Assembly (NCBI RefSeq): GCF_000763885.1
Contig: NZ_JRKO01000002.1
Span: 62,001 to 126,000, forward strand
DNA: 64,000 nucleotides
Reading direction: 5' to 3'
Source: Paracoccus versutus
GTDB taxonomy: Bacteria > Pseudomonadota > Alphaproteobacteria > Rhodobacterales > Rhodobacteraceae
Shown here: in pieces, positions 53,656 through 64,000 of the stretch
Numbering within the stretch: position 1 is the stretch's first letter
Layout: each line of letters opens with the position of its first letter
Program-made: the position numbers and the translations under genes
Notes under the pieces: generated by a model
The model's database searches: none
The model's input: only the letters and a program-made list of their open reading frames with translations
Told to the model about the DNA's origin: nothing

Positions 53656-54807
53656 ATGAGGCTGGCTGACATGAGACAATCCCGCCGCGGGCAGGTCGAT
53701 CCCTTCATCGTCATGGATGTGATGGAGGCCGCCCGCAAGGCCGAGGCCCAGGGCCGCCGCATCATCCACATGGAGGTCGGCCAGCCCTCGACCCCGGCGC
53801 CCCAAGGCGCGCGGCGGGCGCTGGCGGCGGCGCTGGACCGGCCCTTGGGCTATACGGTCGCGCTTGGCCTGCCGGAACTGCGCCAGGGCATCGCCGGGCT
53901 TTACAAGCGCTGGTATGGGCTCGACCTCGACCCGGCGCGGGTGGTGGTGACGCCGGGTTCCTCGGGCGCCTTCATCCTGGCCTTCTCGGCGCTTTTCGAC
54001 GCGGGCGCGCGGGTGGCGCTCGGCGAGCCGGGCTATCCCAGCTATCGCCAGATCCTGCGCGGCATGTCGCTGGAGCCGGTGGGCATCCCGACGCGGGCCG
54101 AGGATCGCTATCAGCCGCGCCCGGGCGACCTGCCGACGGATGCGCAGGGGCTGATCCTGGCCTCGCCCGGCAACCCCTCGGGCACGGTGCTGCGGCGCGA
54201 GGAGCTGGCGGGGCTGACCGCGCGCGCGGCAGAGCTGGGCATGAACGTGATCTCGGACGAGATCTATCACGGGCTGGATTATGGCGCGGGCTTCCATTCC
54301 GCGCTGGAGGTGACGGACGAGGTCTTCGTCATCAACAGCTTCTCGAAATATTTCAGCATGACCGGCTGGCGCGTGGGCTGGATGGTGGTGCCCGACGGCA
54401 TGATCCGCACCGTCGAGCGGATCGCGCAGAACATGTTCATCTGCCCGCCCCATGCCAGCCAGGTCGCGGCGCTGGCGGCGCTGGATTGCGTCGATGAGGC
54501 CGAGGCGAACCTGGCCGTCTATGCCGAGAACTGCCGGCTGATGCTGGAGCGGCTGCCCAAGATCGGATTTTCGCGCATCGCGCCGCCCGAAGGCGCCTTC
54601 TACATCTATGCCGACGTGTCGGAGCTGACGACGGACAGCCTGGCCTTTGCCGCGGAAATCCTGGAAAAGGCCGGGGTGGCGGTGACGCCGGGCCTGGACT
54701 TCGACCCCCATCGCGGCGCACAGACCCTGCGCTTCAGCTATGCGGCGGGGGCAGCCGAGATCGCCGAGGGGCTCGACCGTCTGGCGGCCTTCATGGCGGC
54801 GCGATGA
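53656..54807 (+). CDS. Class I/II PLP-dependent aminotransferase
   Basis: A 383-residue fold-type I aminotransferase. HMEVGQPSTPAP, TPGSSGAFILAFSALFD, SPGNPSGTVL, ISDEIYHGLDYG (cofactor Asp/Tyr) and the Schiff-base lysine in NSFSKYFSMTGWRVGW. The substrate amino acid is not identifiable. Starts are ATG 53656 or ATG 53671 (MRQSRRG); GAGG nine bases before 53671 slightly favours the latter. Overlaps the amidase gene as ATGA. Confidence 0.9.
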   Translation: MRLADMRQSRRGQVDPFIVMDVMEAARKAEAQGRRIIHMEVGQPSTPAPQGARRALAAALDRPLGYTVALGLPELRQGIAGLYKRWYGLDLDPARVVVTPGSSGAFILAFSALFDAGARVALGEPGYPSYRQILRGMSLEPVGIPTRAEDRYQPRPGDLPTDAQGLILASPGNPSGTVLRREELAGLTARAAELGMNVISDEIYHGLDYGAGFHSALEVTDEVFVINSFSKYFSMTGWRVGWMVVPDGMIRTVERIAQNMFICPPHASQVAALAALDCVDEAEANLAVYAENCRLMLERLPKIGFSRIAPPEGAFYIYADVSELTTDSLAFAAEILEKAGVAVTPGLDFDPHRGAQTLRFSYAAGAAEIAEGLDRLAAFMAAR

Positions 54808-56039
54808 GATGGCTTTGCGCCATCCTGCTGGTCTGGCTTGCCTGGCCTGCGCTGGCCGATGACGGCGCGCGCCCGGCCGTGGCGACGGTCGATCTGGCGC
54901 AATCCTCGTTGGTGGCCGAGGGGCGCGACCGCGGCAAGCCGCGGCCGATGGAGCTGCGGCTGACGATCAGCCGGCCGGTGCCCTATCGGGTCTATTTCCT
55001 GGACGGGCCGCCGCGGCTGGTGGTGGATTTCCGCGAGATCGACTTTTCCGGCGCCGATGCCGAGGCGCTGCCGGGGCGCGAACTGGTGCCGGCGCTGCGC
55101 TGGGGGGGCTTTCGCCCCGGCTGGTCGCGGCTGGTGATGGAACTGCCCGGCCCCTATGCGCTGCGGCTGGCGGTGCAAAGCCCGGCCGAGGGCGGCGCCC
55201 AGGGGGCACTGGTCAAGCTGCGCATGGAGCCGGTGAAGCCCGAGGATTTCGTCACCCGCGGCAATGCGCTTTCGGCGCTGTGGGACTTGCCGCAGCCGGC
55301 GGCCGTGGCGCCGCTGCCGCCGCGCCGCGCCGGCACCCGGCCCCTGCGCGTGGCGCTGGACCCCGGCCATGGCGGCCACGACCCCGGCGCCCAGGTCGGC
55401 GCGATCAGCGAGGCGGCGCTGATGCTGGGCTTTGCCCGTGAACTGACCGAGATCCTGAACCGCGCCGGTTTCGAGGTCATTGCCACCCGCAAGGACGACA
55501 GCTTCATCCCGCTGGAGCGGCGCATGACCATTGCCCGCGCCGAGCAGGCGGACCTGTTCATCTCGCTCCATGCCGATGCGCTGCCGGCGGGCGAGGCGGC
55601 GGGGCTGTCGATCTATGTCTGGAACCCGCAGGCCGACGACCGCGCCACGCGCGAGCTGGCCATGCGCCACGACCGCGCCGACCTGCTGGCCGGGCTGGAC
55701 CTGTCGGGGACCGACGACCAGCTGGCCGACGTGCTGATGGACCTGGCGCGGACCGAGACGCATCCGCGCTCGGAAGCCTTCGCCAAGTTCGCGGTCTCCG
55801 AGCTGAACCGGGCGGGCATCGCCATGCACCGCAGGCCGGTGCGCGGCGCGGCGTTTTCGGTGCTGAAATCGCCCGACATCCCCTCGGTCCTGGTCGAGCT
55901 GGGCTTCCTGACCGATCCGGGCGACCGCGCCAACCTGTTCGACCCCGAGTGGCGCGCGCAGACCGCGCAGGCGCTGGCCCAGGCCATCGGGCTTTGGGCG
56001 CAGGACGATGCCGCCCGCGCCGCCCTGCTGCGCAAGTAG
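54804..56039 (+). CDS. amiC: N-acetylmuramoyl-L-alanine amidase (AmiC type)
   Basis: A 411-residue periplasmic amidase that splits septal peptidoglycan. Signal peptide (LCAILLVWLAWPALA), N-terminal AMIN domain (about 30-150) for septal targeting, and C-terminal Amidase_3 zinc domain with ALDPGHGGHDPGA, ADLFISLHADALP and the catalytic Glu in VLVELGFLTDPGDR. It is followed 70 bp later by mrcA, giving a cell-wall pair. The amiC symbol reflects family, not orthology. Confidence 0.92.
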   Translation: MRWLCAILLVWLAWPALADDGARPAVATVDLAQSSLVAEGRDRGKPRPMELRLTISRPVPYRVYFLDGPPRLVVDFREIDFSGADAEALPGRELVPALRWGGFRPGWSRLVMELPGPYALRLAVQSPAEGGAQGALVKLRMEPVKPEDFVTRGNALSALWDLPQPAAVAPLPPRRAGTRPLRVALDPGHGGHDPGAQVGAISEAALMLGFARELTEILNRAGFEVIATRKDDSFIPLERRMTIARAEQADLFISLHADALPAGEAAGLSIYVWNPQADDRATRELAMRHDRADLLAGLDLSGTDDQLADVLMDLARTETHPRSEAFAKFAVSELNRAGIAMHRRPVRGAAFSVLKSPDIPSVLVELGFLTDPGDRANLFDPEWRAQTAQALAQAIGLWAQDDAARAALLRK

Positions 56040-56109
56040 CGCAAGGTTGCTTTGACGGGCGCGGCCTCGCTGTCTATAGAGGCGCAGGTTATCCCCAGAG
56101 GCTTGCCCA

Positions 56110-58647
56110 TTGCTGCGCTTCCTGCTGTCCTTCATCGGTGCGATCTTTTCCTGGCTCGTGACCGCGGTCTTCTTCATCGCCCTGACCGTGGGCGCGGTGT
56201 TCTGGATGTATTCGCGCGACCTGCCCAGCCATGAGCAGCTGGCGCAATACGCGCCCAAGACCATCAGCCGGATCTATTCCGCAGAAGGGCGGCTGATCGA
56301 CGAATTCGCCGAGGAACGCCGCATCTTCGTGCCCATCGACGAGATCCCGCCCCTGGTGAAGCAGGCCTTCATCAGCGCCGAGGACAAGCATTTCTACAGC
56401 CATCACGGCTTCGACCCGATGGGCATGGGCAAGGCGGCGCTGGATGCGATCAGCTCGGGCGGGCGCAACCTGCGCGGCGCCTCGACCATCACCCAGCAGG
56501 TGATGAAGAACTTCCTGCTGTCCAGCGACCGCAGCGTCGAGCGCAAGATCAAGGAGCTGATCCTGGCCACCCGGCTGGAATCGACGCTCAGCAAGGACCA
56601 GATCCTCGAGCTTTACCTGAACGAGATCTTCCTGGGACAGAACAGCTTCGGCGTGGCCGCGGCGGCGCAAAGCTATTTCAACAAGCCGCTGACCGAGCTT
56701 GCGCCGCATGAGGCGGCGACGCTGGCCGCCATGCCCAAGGCGCCGGGCCGCTATCACCCCGTCCGCGCCCGCGAGGCGCTGACCGAACGGCGCGACTATG
56801 TCCTGCGCGAGATGTGGCAGAACGGCTATATCGACCAGGCCACCTACGAGGCCGAGGCCAGGCAGCCGCTGCGTTCCGTCCAGAACGGCGATTTCCCCGC
56901 CTTCCAGCAGCAATTGCCGCCGCGCGACTATTTCACCGACGAGATCCGCCGCCAGCTTTCGGCGCAATTCGGCGCCGAGGAGTTCTTCGGCGGCGGGCTG
57001 GCGATCCGGGCGACCATCGACCCCCAGCTGCAACAGGTCGCCGCCCATGCGCTGCAGCAGGCGCTCGAGAAATACGACCGCGGCCGCGGCGTCTGGCGCG
57101 GCACCCGCGTCAGGATCCCGGCCGAGCAACTGGGCGACGAGCAGGCATGGCGCGCGGCGCTGTCCGATGCCGATGTGCCCCGCGACATCGATGGCTGGTT
57201 TCCGGCCGCGGTGCTGGCGCTGGGGGACAGCGAGGCCACCATCGGCATCGAGGGGATCGAGGGCACCGCCCAGATCCCCGCCAAGGACGTGCAATGGGCA
57301 AGGAAGCGGCTGGCCGACGGCACGCTGGCGCCTAAGGCCAAGGTGGCTTCGGACCTGCTGGAACTGGGCGACGTGGTGCTGGTGCGGCGCATGACCAGCG
57401 ACAGCGACGGCAGCTTCATCCGCTGGACCCTGCGCCAGGTGCCCGAGGTGCAGGGCGGCTTCATGGCCATGGACGTGAACACCGGCCGCGTCATCGCCAT
57501 GCAGGGCGGGTTTTCCTATCAAAGCTCGGTCTTCAACCGCGCCACCCAGGCGCAGCGCCAGCCGGGCTCCAGCTTCAAGCCCTTCGTCTATGCGGCGGCG
57601 CTGGATTCGGGCTTCAACCCCGCGACCATCGTCGTGGACGAGCCGATCACCGTGAACACGCCGCAGGGGCTGTGGACGCCCAAGAACGCCAGCGGCAAGT
57701 TCTATGGCCCGACGCCGATGCGCACCGGGATCGAGCAGTCCAGGAACCTGATGACCATCCGCATCGCCCAGGGCATCGGTATGGACACGGTGGCGAAATA
57801 TGCCGAGAAATTCGGGGTCTACGACCATCTCGGCCATTTCCTCGCCAATTCGCTGGGCGCGCAGGAAACGACGCTGTTCAAGATGGTCGCCGCCTATGCC
57901 ATGTTCGCCAATGGCGGCGAGCGGGTGGAACCCACGCTGGTCGACCGCGTGCAGGACCGCCGCGGCCGCACCATCTATCGCCACGACCGCCGCGACTGCG
58001 TGACCTGCGGCCAGCCGACCCTGCCCGCCGGCGCCGCGCCCGAGATCCGCTCGAACCGCGAACGGGTGATGGACGCGATCACCGCCTACCAGCTGACCTC
58101 GATGCTCGAGGGCGTGGTCAAGCGCGGCTCGGGGCGCGGGGTCAGCCTGCCGGTGCCCGTGGCCGGCAAGACCGGCACCACCAACGATGCCAAGGACGTG
58201 TGGTTCATCGGCTTCACCTCGAACATCGTCGCCGGCTGCTATCTGGGCTACGACCAGCCGCGCACGCTGGGCGCCAACGCCTATGGCGGGACGCTTTGCG
58301 TGCCGGTCTTCAACGAATTCATGCAAGAGGCGGTCAAGGAATTCGGCGGCACCGCCTTCAAGGTTCCGCCGGGCGGGCATTTCGTCAACATCGACCGCTT
58401 CAGCGGCGCGATCCTGGGCCCGGATGCCAAGGGCGACAACGTCATCGCCGAATATTTCCGCGACGGCCAGGATCTGACCGGGCTGATGCTGGTCGACGGC
58501 GGCTTCGGCCGTGCCGATCCGGGCACCTTGCCCTTGTTCACCGAGGCGCGCGACGGCGGGCAGGCGGTGACGACCTCGACCGGCAAGAAGAAGGTGATCC
58601 CGAAGAAGGCCGATTTCGGCACCCTGTCCTCGGGCGGGCTGTATTGA
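56110..58647 (+). CDS. mrcA: Penicillin-binding protein 1A
   Basis: An 845-residue bifunctional peptidoglycan synthase. One N-terminal membrane helix; GT51 glycosyltransferase with [16 protein letters not shown] and [15 protein letters not shown]; an OB-like insert (about 285-450); transpeptidase with the nucleophile in [14 protein letters not shown] (SxxK), EQSRNLMTI (SxN) and [13 protein letters not shown] (KTG). The start is TTG at 56110, with AGAGG about 9 bp upstream; there is no ATG before the membrane helix. Confidence 0.95.
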   Translation: MLRFLLSFIGAIFSWLVTAVFFIALTVGAVFWMYSRDLPSHEQLAQYAPKTISRIYSAEGRLIDEFAEERRIFVPIDEIPPLVKQAFISAEDKHFYSHHGFDPMGMGKAALDAISSGGRNLRGASTITQQVMKNFLLSSDRSVERKIKELILATRLESTLSKDQILELYLNEIFLGQNSFGVAAAAQSYFNKPLTELAPHEAATLAAMPKAPGRYHPVRAREALTERRDYVLREMWQNGYIDQATYEAEARQPLRSVQNGDFPAFQQQLPPRDYFTDEIRRQLSAQFGAEEFFGGGLAIRATIDPQLQQVAAHALQQALEKYDRGRGVWRGTRVRIPAEQLGDEQAWRAALSDADVPRDIDGWFPAAVLALGDSEATIGIEGIEGTAQIPAKDVQWARKRLADGTLAPKAKVASDLLELGDVVLVRRMTSDSDGSFIRWTLRQVPEVQGGFMAMDVNTGRVIAMQGGFSYQSSVFNRATQAQRQPGSSFKPFVYAAALDSGFNPATIVVDEPITVNTPQGLWTPKNASGKFYGPTPMRTGIEQSRNLMTIRIAQGIGMDTVAKYAEKFGVYDHLGHFLANSLGAQETTLFKMVAAYAMFANGGERVEPTLVDRVQDRRGRTIYRHDRRDCVTCGQPTLPAGAAPEIRSNRERVMDAITAYQLTSMLEGVVKRGSGRGVSLPVPVAGKTGTTNDAKDVWFIGFTSNIVAGCYLGYDQPRTLGANAYGGTLCVPVFNEFMQEAVKEFGGTAFKVPPGGHFVNIDRFSGAILGPDAKGDNVIAEYFRDGQDLTGLMLVDGGFGRADPGTLPLFTEARDGGQAVTTSTGKKKVIPKKADFGTLSSGGLY

Positions 58648-58723
58648 GGGCTGGCGCTTGCCGCCGCCCGCCGCCCGCGTTATTTGTCCTGCCCTGACCG
58701 AAATCCGAACCCAGAGAGTGCCC

Positions 58724-59851
<1,128 letters not shown>

Positions 59852-59865
59852 TCCGCCGCGCCCAT

Positions 59866-59905
59866 TGCGCGGTCGCGTGGGTATTCGGGAAACGGTGAAG
59901 CAGGT
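59866..59905 (+). repeat. Dispersed intergenic repeat, copy 8 (degenerate)
   Basis: GTCGCGTGGGTATTCGGGAA, then ACGGTGAAGCAGG. It is 15 bp after the prfB stop and is less conserved than the pair that follows. Confidence 0.55.
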
Positions 59906-59944
59906 GCGGCGCGGATGCGGGGCATTGTGCGAGTGTTTTCTCTG

Positions 59945-60001
59945 TTCCTCAAATACCCATGCATGGGCGACGTTGGCACGGCGGCATGGGTATTTGAGGA
60001 A
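59945..60001. repeat. Head-to-head pair of the dispersed repeat (copies 9 and 10)
   Basis: TTCCTCAAATACCCATGC (59945-59962) is the exact inverse of GCATGGGTATTTGAGGAA (59984-60001), an 18-bp perfect inverted repeat with a 21-nt spacer. The right copy continues CGAAGAAG as in other family members. It can form a strong cruciform or bidirectional terminator between prfB and the patatin gene. Confidence 0.8.
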
Positions 60002-60095
60002 CGAAGAAGCGCGCAGGCCGGGCGTGGGTTCCGGGGTTTTGTGTCGCGCGGTGCCGGGTTAGCCTGTGACGCGGATGGCAGCGGACGGGGGCGGC

Positions 60096-61151
60096 ATGGC
60101 GGTCAAGCGGATCAACCTGGCCTTGCAGGGCGGCGGCGCGCATGGCGCCTTTGCCTGGGGGGTGCTGGACCGGCTGCTGGACGAGCCGGACATCGAGATT
60201 CGCGGCATCAGCGGCACCTCGGCCGGGGCGCTCAACGGGGCGGCGCTGGCGGCCGGCCTGTCCTGCGGGCCGGGCCGGCGCGGGCGCGAGGCGGCGCGGC
60301 AGAACCTGGCGCATATCTGGTCGCAGGTCGGGCAGGTCAGCGACAATTCCGTGGTGCGCTGGCTGCATTCCATGTTCCCGGTGCCGCGCGCCTGGCAGCG
60401 GCTGACCGAGCTGTTTTCCCCCGTGGCCTGGCTGGGATCGCTGACGCGGGTGTTCAGCCCCTATGATTCGGGTCCGTTCTATACCAACCCGCTGGCCGCC
60501 ATCCTGCGCGAGATGCCGCATCCCCGGCTGGGCCGCGAAGAGGGGCCGGTGCTTTTCGTCACCGCGACCAATGTGCGCACCGGGCTGGTGCGGATCTTTG
60601 GCGGGGCCGAGGTGACGGTCGATACGGTGCTGGCCTCGGCCTGCCTGCCCGAGCTGTTCCGCGCCGTCGAGATCGACGACCCGCTGACCGGCCGGCGCGA
60701 GGCCTATTGGGACGGCGGCTATTCCGGCAATCCGGCGCTGTTCCCGCTGTATCGCCCGGACCTGCCCCGCGACATCGTCATCGTCAACATCAACCCGATG
60801 CTGCGCGAGGCGATCCCCAAGACCCCGGCCGCGATCCAGGACCGGGTGAACGAGATCAGCTTCAACGCGGCGCTCCTGGCCGAACTGCGCGCGATCAATT
60901 TCGTCAAGCGGCTGCATGCCGAGGAGCGGCTGACCGGCCGGCCGATGAAGAACGTGCTGCTGCATGCGATCATGGACGAGGATCTGATGAATTCGCTGAG
61001 CGCGCGGACCAAGCTGCTGCCGAATCCCGGCCTGTTGCAGCGCATGCATGATGCCGGGGTCGAGGCGGCCGAGCGATTCCTGGAGAAGGATGCCGGCAAT
61101 ATCGGCGAGCGCGATTCCTACGACCTGTCCCAGCTTTTCGGCCGCAGATAG
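60096..61151 (+). CDS. Patatin-like phospholipase
   Basis: A 351-residue lipid acyl hydrolase. Oxyanion hole LALQGGGAHGAFAWGVLDRL, nucleophile GISGTSAGALNGAAL (GxSxG) and catalytic Asp in YWDGGYSGNPAL. The C-terminal about 100 residues are helical. No signal peptide is visible. I chose the ATG at 60096 (MAVKRINL), with GGGGGCGGC upstream; a GTG at 60066 would add 10 residues. Substrate unknown; bacterial homologues include membrane phospholipases A and effector-like enzymes. Confidence 0.88.
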   Translation: MAVKRINLALQGGGAHGAFAWGVLDRLLDEPDIEIRGISGTSAGALNGAALAAGLSCGPGRRGREAARQNLAHIWSQVGQVSDNSVVRWLHSMFPVPRAWQRLTELFSPVAWLGSLTRVFSPYDSGPFYTNPLAAILREMPHPRLGREEGPVLFVTATNVRTGLVRIFGGAEVTVDTVLASACLPELFRAVEIDDPLTGRREAYWDGGYSGNPALFPLYRPDLPRDIVIVNINPMLREAIPKTPAAIQDRVNEISFNAALLAELRAINFVKRLHAEERLTGRPMKNVLLHAIMDEDLMNSLSARTKLLPNPGLLQRMHDAGVEAAERFLEKDAGNIGERDSYDLSQLFGRR

Positions 61152-61209
61152 CTTGGGCCCTGTTCGGCCGCATCCCGGCAGGGGGCCTTGGCGATCCGCG
61201 GGAAGCTGG

Positions 61210-61307
61210 GTGAGAGGCTGGACAGCGACCCAAGCGGGGCTCGTTACGGCTGCTTCCTTCCGGACCTGACCGGGTTGGCGAGGCGCCTGCCCGCGCCAAC
61301 CTCTCGC
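61210..61307 (-). ncRNA. ffs: Signal recognition particle 4.5S RNA
   Basis: On the minus strand the universal SRP domain IV sequence GGTCAGGTCCGGAAGGAAGC, then AGCC, is present. The ends GAGAGGTTGG and CCAGCCTCTC pair to close a hairpin of about 94-98 nt, the size of the alphaproteobacterial 4.5S RNA. It binds Ffh and targets nascent membrane proteins. A promoter lies directly upstream. Confidence 0.95.
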
Positions 61308-61311
61308 CGCC

Positions 61312-61340
61312 TAGATAGGCGCGCGCGCGGCGGGATGCAA
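61312..61340 (-). promoter_or_regulatory. Predicted sigma-70 promoter of ffs
   Basis: On the minus strand TTGCAT and TATCTA with a 17-bp spacer. The predicted start (about 61305) coincides with the first paired base of the SRP RNA, which supports both calls. Confidence 0.75.
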
Positions 61341-61353
61341 GCGGCTTGGCCGC

Positions 61354-63165
61354 TTACAGATGCAGGCGCAGGCGCAGGAAGCCGTCGGGGGCGATTCCGG
61401 CCGGCTCGACCGGCGTGGAAAGCCCGTCCAGGTGCCCCGCGGCGGCCGGCCCGGTCTTGAACAGGACCGAGGTGCCGGGCAGGGGGCGAAAGCTCCAGCC
61501 CGCGCGGGGATTGGGGGCCAGCACCCGGCGCTGCGCCACATAGCGGCGCAGCACCTCGCGGGTGGGGGAGGAGCCGTCCAGCAGCACCGGTCGCCCCGCC
61601 GCCACCGAGGCGAAGAGCCCGCTGTCCGACAGCCGGTAGCTGTTCGTCACCAGGATGAAGGGCTGGTCCGGCGCGACCGGGCGCATGCGGTGGGTCAGCG
61701 CGCAGATGCGGTGCGAATCGGAATGGGCCAGCCGTCCGTCGGGCGCGTAGCGCGGCGGGCGGCTCAGGTCTATCTGCCAGCCCAGCCCGTCGATGATGTC
61801 GAAATTGTAGCTGGGAAACTCGGGGTCGATCAGCGGCTGGTCCGGCTTGCCCGGCTCGATGCGCAGGAACATGCTGGCCGAGCGCTCCAGCCATTCGCGC
61901 AGCTCGGCCCCGGTCAGGCGGATGGCGCAGATCCGGTTCGGGAACAGGTAGAGATCGGCGATGTTGCGCAGCGTCAGCCGCCCGGCCGGGACGTCGGTGT
62001 AATGCTGCGGCCCGCCGCGGCCGCCGGCGCGAAACGGCGCGACCGCCGACAGGATCGGCAGATCCTGCCAGCGCGTGCCGCGCAGGGCGCGCCGCACGTG
62101 CCAGCGCTGCGCCATGGCCACCAACCGCAGGCCGGGATCCTCGCCGATCAGCGAGAAATAGCTGCTCAGCGGCCGTTCGGTGCGGCCGATGCGGCGGCTG
62201 AAATGCCGCAGGGTCTGGCGATGGGCGGAAAGGGCGGGGCCGGTGACGGCGGGATGGTCCTCTTCGGCGCCGACCGGCTCGGCGCGGCAGGTGAAGTCGG
62301 CGATGCGCCAGCCCTGGGCCAGGGGTTCCAGCCGCAGGTCGATCACCCCCAGATGCGAGCCCCAGAAGCCGGGCATGACCGCGGGCTTGCCGGCCAGCGT
62401 GCCGCGGCGGGCGTCGATTCCCGGCCCCTGCGGATGGTCGGCCGAGGGAAACACCCGATGCGTATGGCCCGCGATCACCACGTCGATGCCGGGCAGGGCG
62501 GCCAGCGCGGTGGCCGCGTTCTCCATCATCGGCGCCGGGGAGAGCGCGCCGATGCCGCTATGGGCCAGCGCCACGATCAGGTCCGCGCCCTGTTCGCGCA
62601 GGGCCGCGATGCCGGTGCGGGCGGCCAGCAGGATGTCCTGGACCGCGATCTCGGCTTTCAGCCCGTGTTCCCATTCCACGGTCTGCGGCGGCAGAAAGCC
62701 CAGCACGCCGATGCGCAGCGCATGCGGCCGGCCCTGGTCGTCGCGGAACTGCCGCGTCAGCAGGACATGGGTCTGCACCGGCAGCGGGCGCAGCGGACGC
62801 AGGTTGGTCGAGACCACGGGAAACTCGGCGCCTTCGAGCGTGCGGCGCAGAAAGCCCAGGCCGAAGCTGAAGTCATGGTTGCCGATGGTCGCCGCGTCAT
62901 AGCCAAGCGCGTTCATCGCCGCGATGGCCGGATGCGGCTGGCGGGTGCCGATGTCGTCCATCTCGGCCAGGTAGTCGCCCATCGGGCTGCCCTGCAGCCC
63001 GTCGCCATTGTCGAACAGCAGGCAATTGCGCGCCGTCTGGCGTGCGCGGGCGATCAGCGCCGCCGCCCGCGACAGTCCCAGCCGCCCCGAGGGGCGGTCG
63101 GCGAAATAGTCATAACCCAGCATATGCATGTGCAGGTCGGTCGTCGCCAAGACGCGAACTGCCAT
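61354..63165 (-). CDS. 2',3'-cyclic-nucleotide 2'-phosphodiesterase / 3'-nucleotidase (CpdB-like)
   Basis: About 603 residues. Calcineurin-like metallophosphatase domain (ATTDLHMHMLGYDYF, FDNGDGLQGSPMGDY, TIGNHDFSFGLGF, VVIAGHTHRVFP) and C-terminal 5'-nucleotidase domain (FPNRICAIRLTGAELREWLE; LVTNSYRLSDSG). CpdB enzymes are usually periplasmic, but no clear signal peptide is visible from any start. I chose the ATG at 63165 (MAVRVLATTD); ATG 63213 or 63261 would add 16-32 residues without a hydrophobic core. None has a strong RBS. Confidence 0.88.
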   Translation of the reverse strand: MAVRVLATTDLHMHMLGYDYFADRPSGRLGLSRAAALIARARQTARNCLLFDNGDGLQGSPMGDYLAEMDDIGTRQPHPAIAAMNALGYDAATIGNHDFSFGLGFLRRTLEGAEFPVVSTNLRPLRPLPVQTHVLLTRQFRDDQGRPHALRIGVLGFLPPQTVEWEHGLKAEIAVQDILLAARTGIAALREQGADLIVALAHSGIGALSPAPMMENAATALAALPGIDVVIAGHTHRVFPSADHPQGPGIDARRGTLAGKPAVMPGFWGSHLGVIDLRLEPLAQGWRIADFTCRAEPVGAEEDHPAVTGPALSAHRQTLRHFSRRIGRTERPLSSYFSLIGEDPGLRLVAMAQRWHVRRALRGTRWQDLPILSAVAPFRAGGRGGPQHYTDVPAGRLTLRNIADLYLFPNRICAIRLTGAELREWLERSASMFLRIEPGKPDQPLIDPEFPSYNFDIIDGLGWQIDLSRPPRYAPDGRLAHSDSHRICALTHRMRPVAPDQPFILVTNSYRLSDSGLFASVAAGRPVLLDGSSPTREVLRRYVAQRRVLAPNPRAGWSFRPLPGTSVLFKTGPAAAGHLDGLSTPVEPAGIAPDGFLRLRLHL

Positions 63166-63369
63166 GGACTTGGCGCCAAAATGCGGCTTGGTGATGGGGC
63201 CTATGCAAGTCATGCCGCATGAATGCAGACTATTCGCCCATAATGCAACCGCAGATTGCATTTCACGCCTGCGGCTGATCAGCGCTCGCAGGCGGCGGCT
63301 TGCATGCCCCGGCGCAACATGGGATGAACCGCGGCGGCGCGTTGTTTCTTTGATTTGACTGGATCAGCC

Positions 63370-63834
63370 ATGAAGTTTTCGACCCGAAGGGACGTCGATC
63401 TGGCCGCGGAGGCCTTGTTCCGTGCGGCCAGCAATTTTCACGCCATCGAGCGGATGCTGGTGCGGCGCGGGGCCACGGTGCGCCGTCTGGACGACCTGGC
63501 CGCCCCTGGGGTCGGGATGCGCTGGCTGATCGGCTTCGACTGGCGCGGGCGCCATCGCGAAGTGACCGCCGAGGTGGCGCGGCTGGACGCGCCCGAGGCG
63601 ATGGTCATCAACGCCACCTCCGACCAGCTTGACCTGGTCATCCGCATGACCGTGGTCGCGCTGACCCGGACGAAATCGCGGCTGATCTTCGAGACCGAGG
63701 CGCGCCCGCGCAGCATGAAGGCGCGGCTGATGCTGCAGACTGCCAAGCTGGGCAAGGCGCAGCTGGACCGCAAGTTCGCCCGGCGGATCGGCGAGTTCAT
63801 CGCCGACCTGACCGCGGGCGCGCAGGCTGCCTGA
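63370..63834 (+). CDS. Hypothetical protein, SRPBCC-like fold suspected
   Basis: A 154-residue protein starting MKFSTRRDVDLAAEALFRAA. The pattern (N-terminal strand and helix, then RWLIGFDWRGRHREVTAEVA and a long C-terminal helix, AQLDRKFARRIGEFIADLTA) resembles START/SRPBCC ligand-binding folds, but no diagnostic motif is visible. I chose the ATG at 63370; an ATG at 63355 is also in frame. Confidence 0.7.
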   Translation: MKFSTRRDVDLAAEALFRAASNFHAIERMLVRRGATVRRLDDLAAPGVGMRWLIGFDWRGRHREVTAEVARLDAPEAMVINATSDQLDLVIRMTVVALTRTKSRLIFETEARPRSMKARLMLQTAKLGKAQLDRKFARRIGEFIADLTAGAQAA

Positions 63835-63846
63835 CGGCCGGCCCGC

Positions 63847-64000
63847 CTATCGGGCGGCGGCCGCCGCCTGCGATTGCGCGGCGCGCAGCGGATCGGCGGG
63901 ATAGACGCCCAGGATGTTCAGGCTGGAGGTGAAATAGTCCAGCTCTTCCAGCGCGCGGGCGACATGCGGATCCTCGGGGTGGCCCTCGATGTCTGCATAG
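63847..64000 (-). CDS. Prephenate dehydratase, C-terminal end (gene continues beyond window)
   Basis: Read on the minus strand, the last 50 codons give YADIEGHPEDPHVARALEEL, then DYFTSSLNILGVYPADPLRA and an Ala-rich tail. That is the end of the ACT regulatory domain of monofunctional prephenate dehydratase, the committed step to phenylalanine. The 5' part lies outside the window. Confidence 0.85.
   Translation of the reverse strand, partial: YADIEGHPEDPHVARALEELDYFTSSLNILGVYPADPLRAAQSQAAAAAR

Noticed and set aside
63354..63367. TTGACTGGATCAG before the 63370 gene as an FNR box
   Set aside because: The half-sites are three bases apart instead of four and the second is ATCAG, so a dimer would not fit.

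Overview
The window is GC-rich, densely coded chromosomal DNA of an alphaproteobacterium, most likely Paracoccus (denitrificans/pantotrophus group, Rhodobacteraceae). Four things point there: an FnrP-type regulator with cysteines at positions 14, 17, 25, 28 and 113; the neighbourhood hemN / fnrP / two-domain UspA / ccoNOQP-ccoGHIS; an ALAS-type hemA; and a bacterial homologue of the mitochondrial complex I subunit NDUFS6. No prophage, integron, CRISPR array or plasmid backbone is visible. Mobile DNA is limited to one MITE-like element.

Layout. 1-3.3 kb: cell-envelope and chromosome genes (SPOR protein, nagZ, scpA-scpB). 3.3-5.5 kb, minus strand: dcd, tRNA-Pro(GGG), a MerR-type regulator and ihfA. 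5.7-8.3 kb: a TraR/DksA-like protein, then the minus-strand lipid operon rpmF-plsX-fabH. 8.6-12.8 kb: a divergent sulfotransferase and GT14-like glycosyltransferase pair, a HIT protein, an orphan ABC ATPase and the NDUFS6 homologue. 13-16.8 kb: polA and a CDF metal exporter. 16.8-28.3 kb: the microaerobic respiration block, with hemN and fnrP divergent, uspA and ccoN divergent, ccoNOQP for cbb3 oxidase and ccoGHIS for its assembly. 28.4-31.9 kb: lolC-lolD, a PAP2 phosphatase, a lipoprotein and ynfA. 31.9-35.1 kb: parE and ppk2. 35.1-41 kb: the MITE-like element, then GST, an M19 dipeptidase, pepF, an alpha/beta hydrolase and an SCP2 protein. 41-46.5 kb: TPR protein, Suv3-like helicase, S4 protein, fdxA and carD. 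46.6-50.1 kb: lysE, an M20 dipeptidase and hemA. 50.2-56 kb: a RodZ-like protein, ispG, a DsbA-like protein, an aminotransferase and an amidase. 56-64 kb: mrcA, prfB, a patatin, SRP RNA (ffs), a cpdB-like gene, a hypothetical gene and the 3' end of a prephenate dehydratase gene.

The clearest theme is oxygen-responsive control. Five 14-bp FNR-type boxes lie at hemN/fnrP, uspA/ccoN, ccoG, ppk2 and hemA. In each case a -10-like hexamer starts 28.5-29.5 bp from the box centre, the geometry of class II FNR promoters. This links haem synthesis (hemA, hemN), the haem-copper cbb3 oxidase with its copper loader, a stress protein and, unexpectedly, a polyphosphate kinase 2 gene.

The second theme is a family of dispersed intergenic repeats with core GGGATATTT or GGGTATTT followed by a GAAGAA-type motif. 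There are about ten copies, nearly all just after stop codons. I did not find a clearly new defence, CRISPR or biosynthetic system. The least explained items are the repeat family, the sulfotransferase/glycosyltransferase pair, the FNR box at ppk2, and the divergent hemN/fnrP promoter with its predicted leaderless hemN mRNA.
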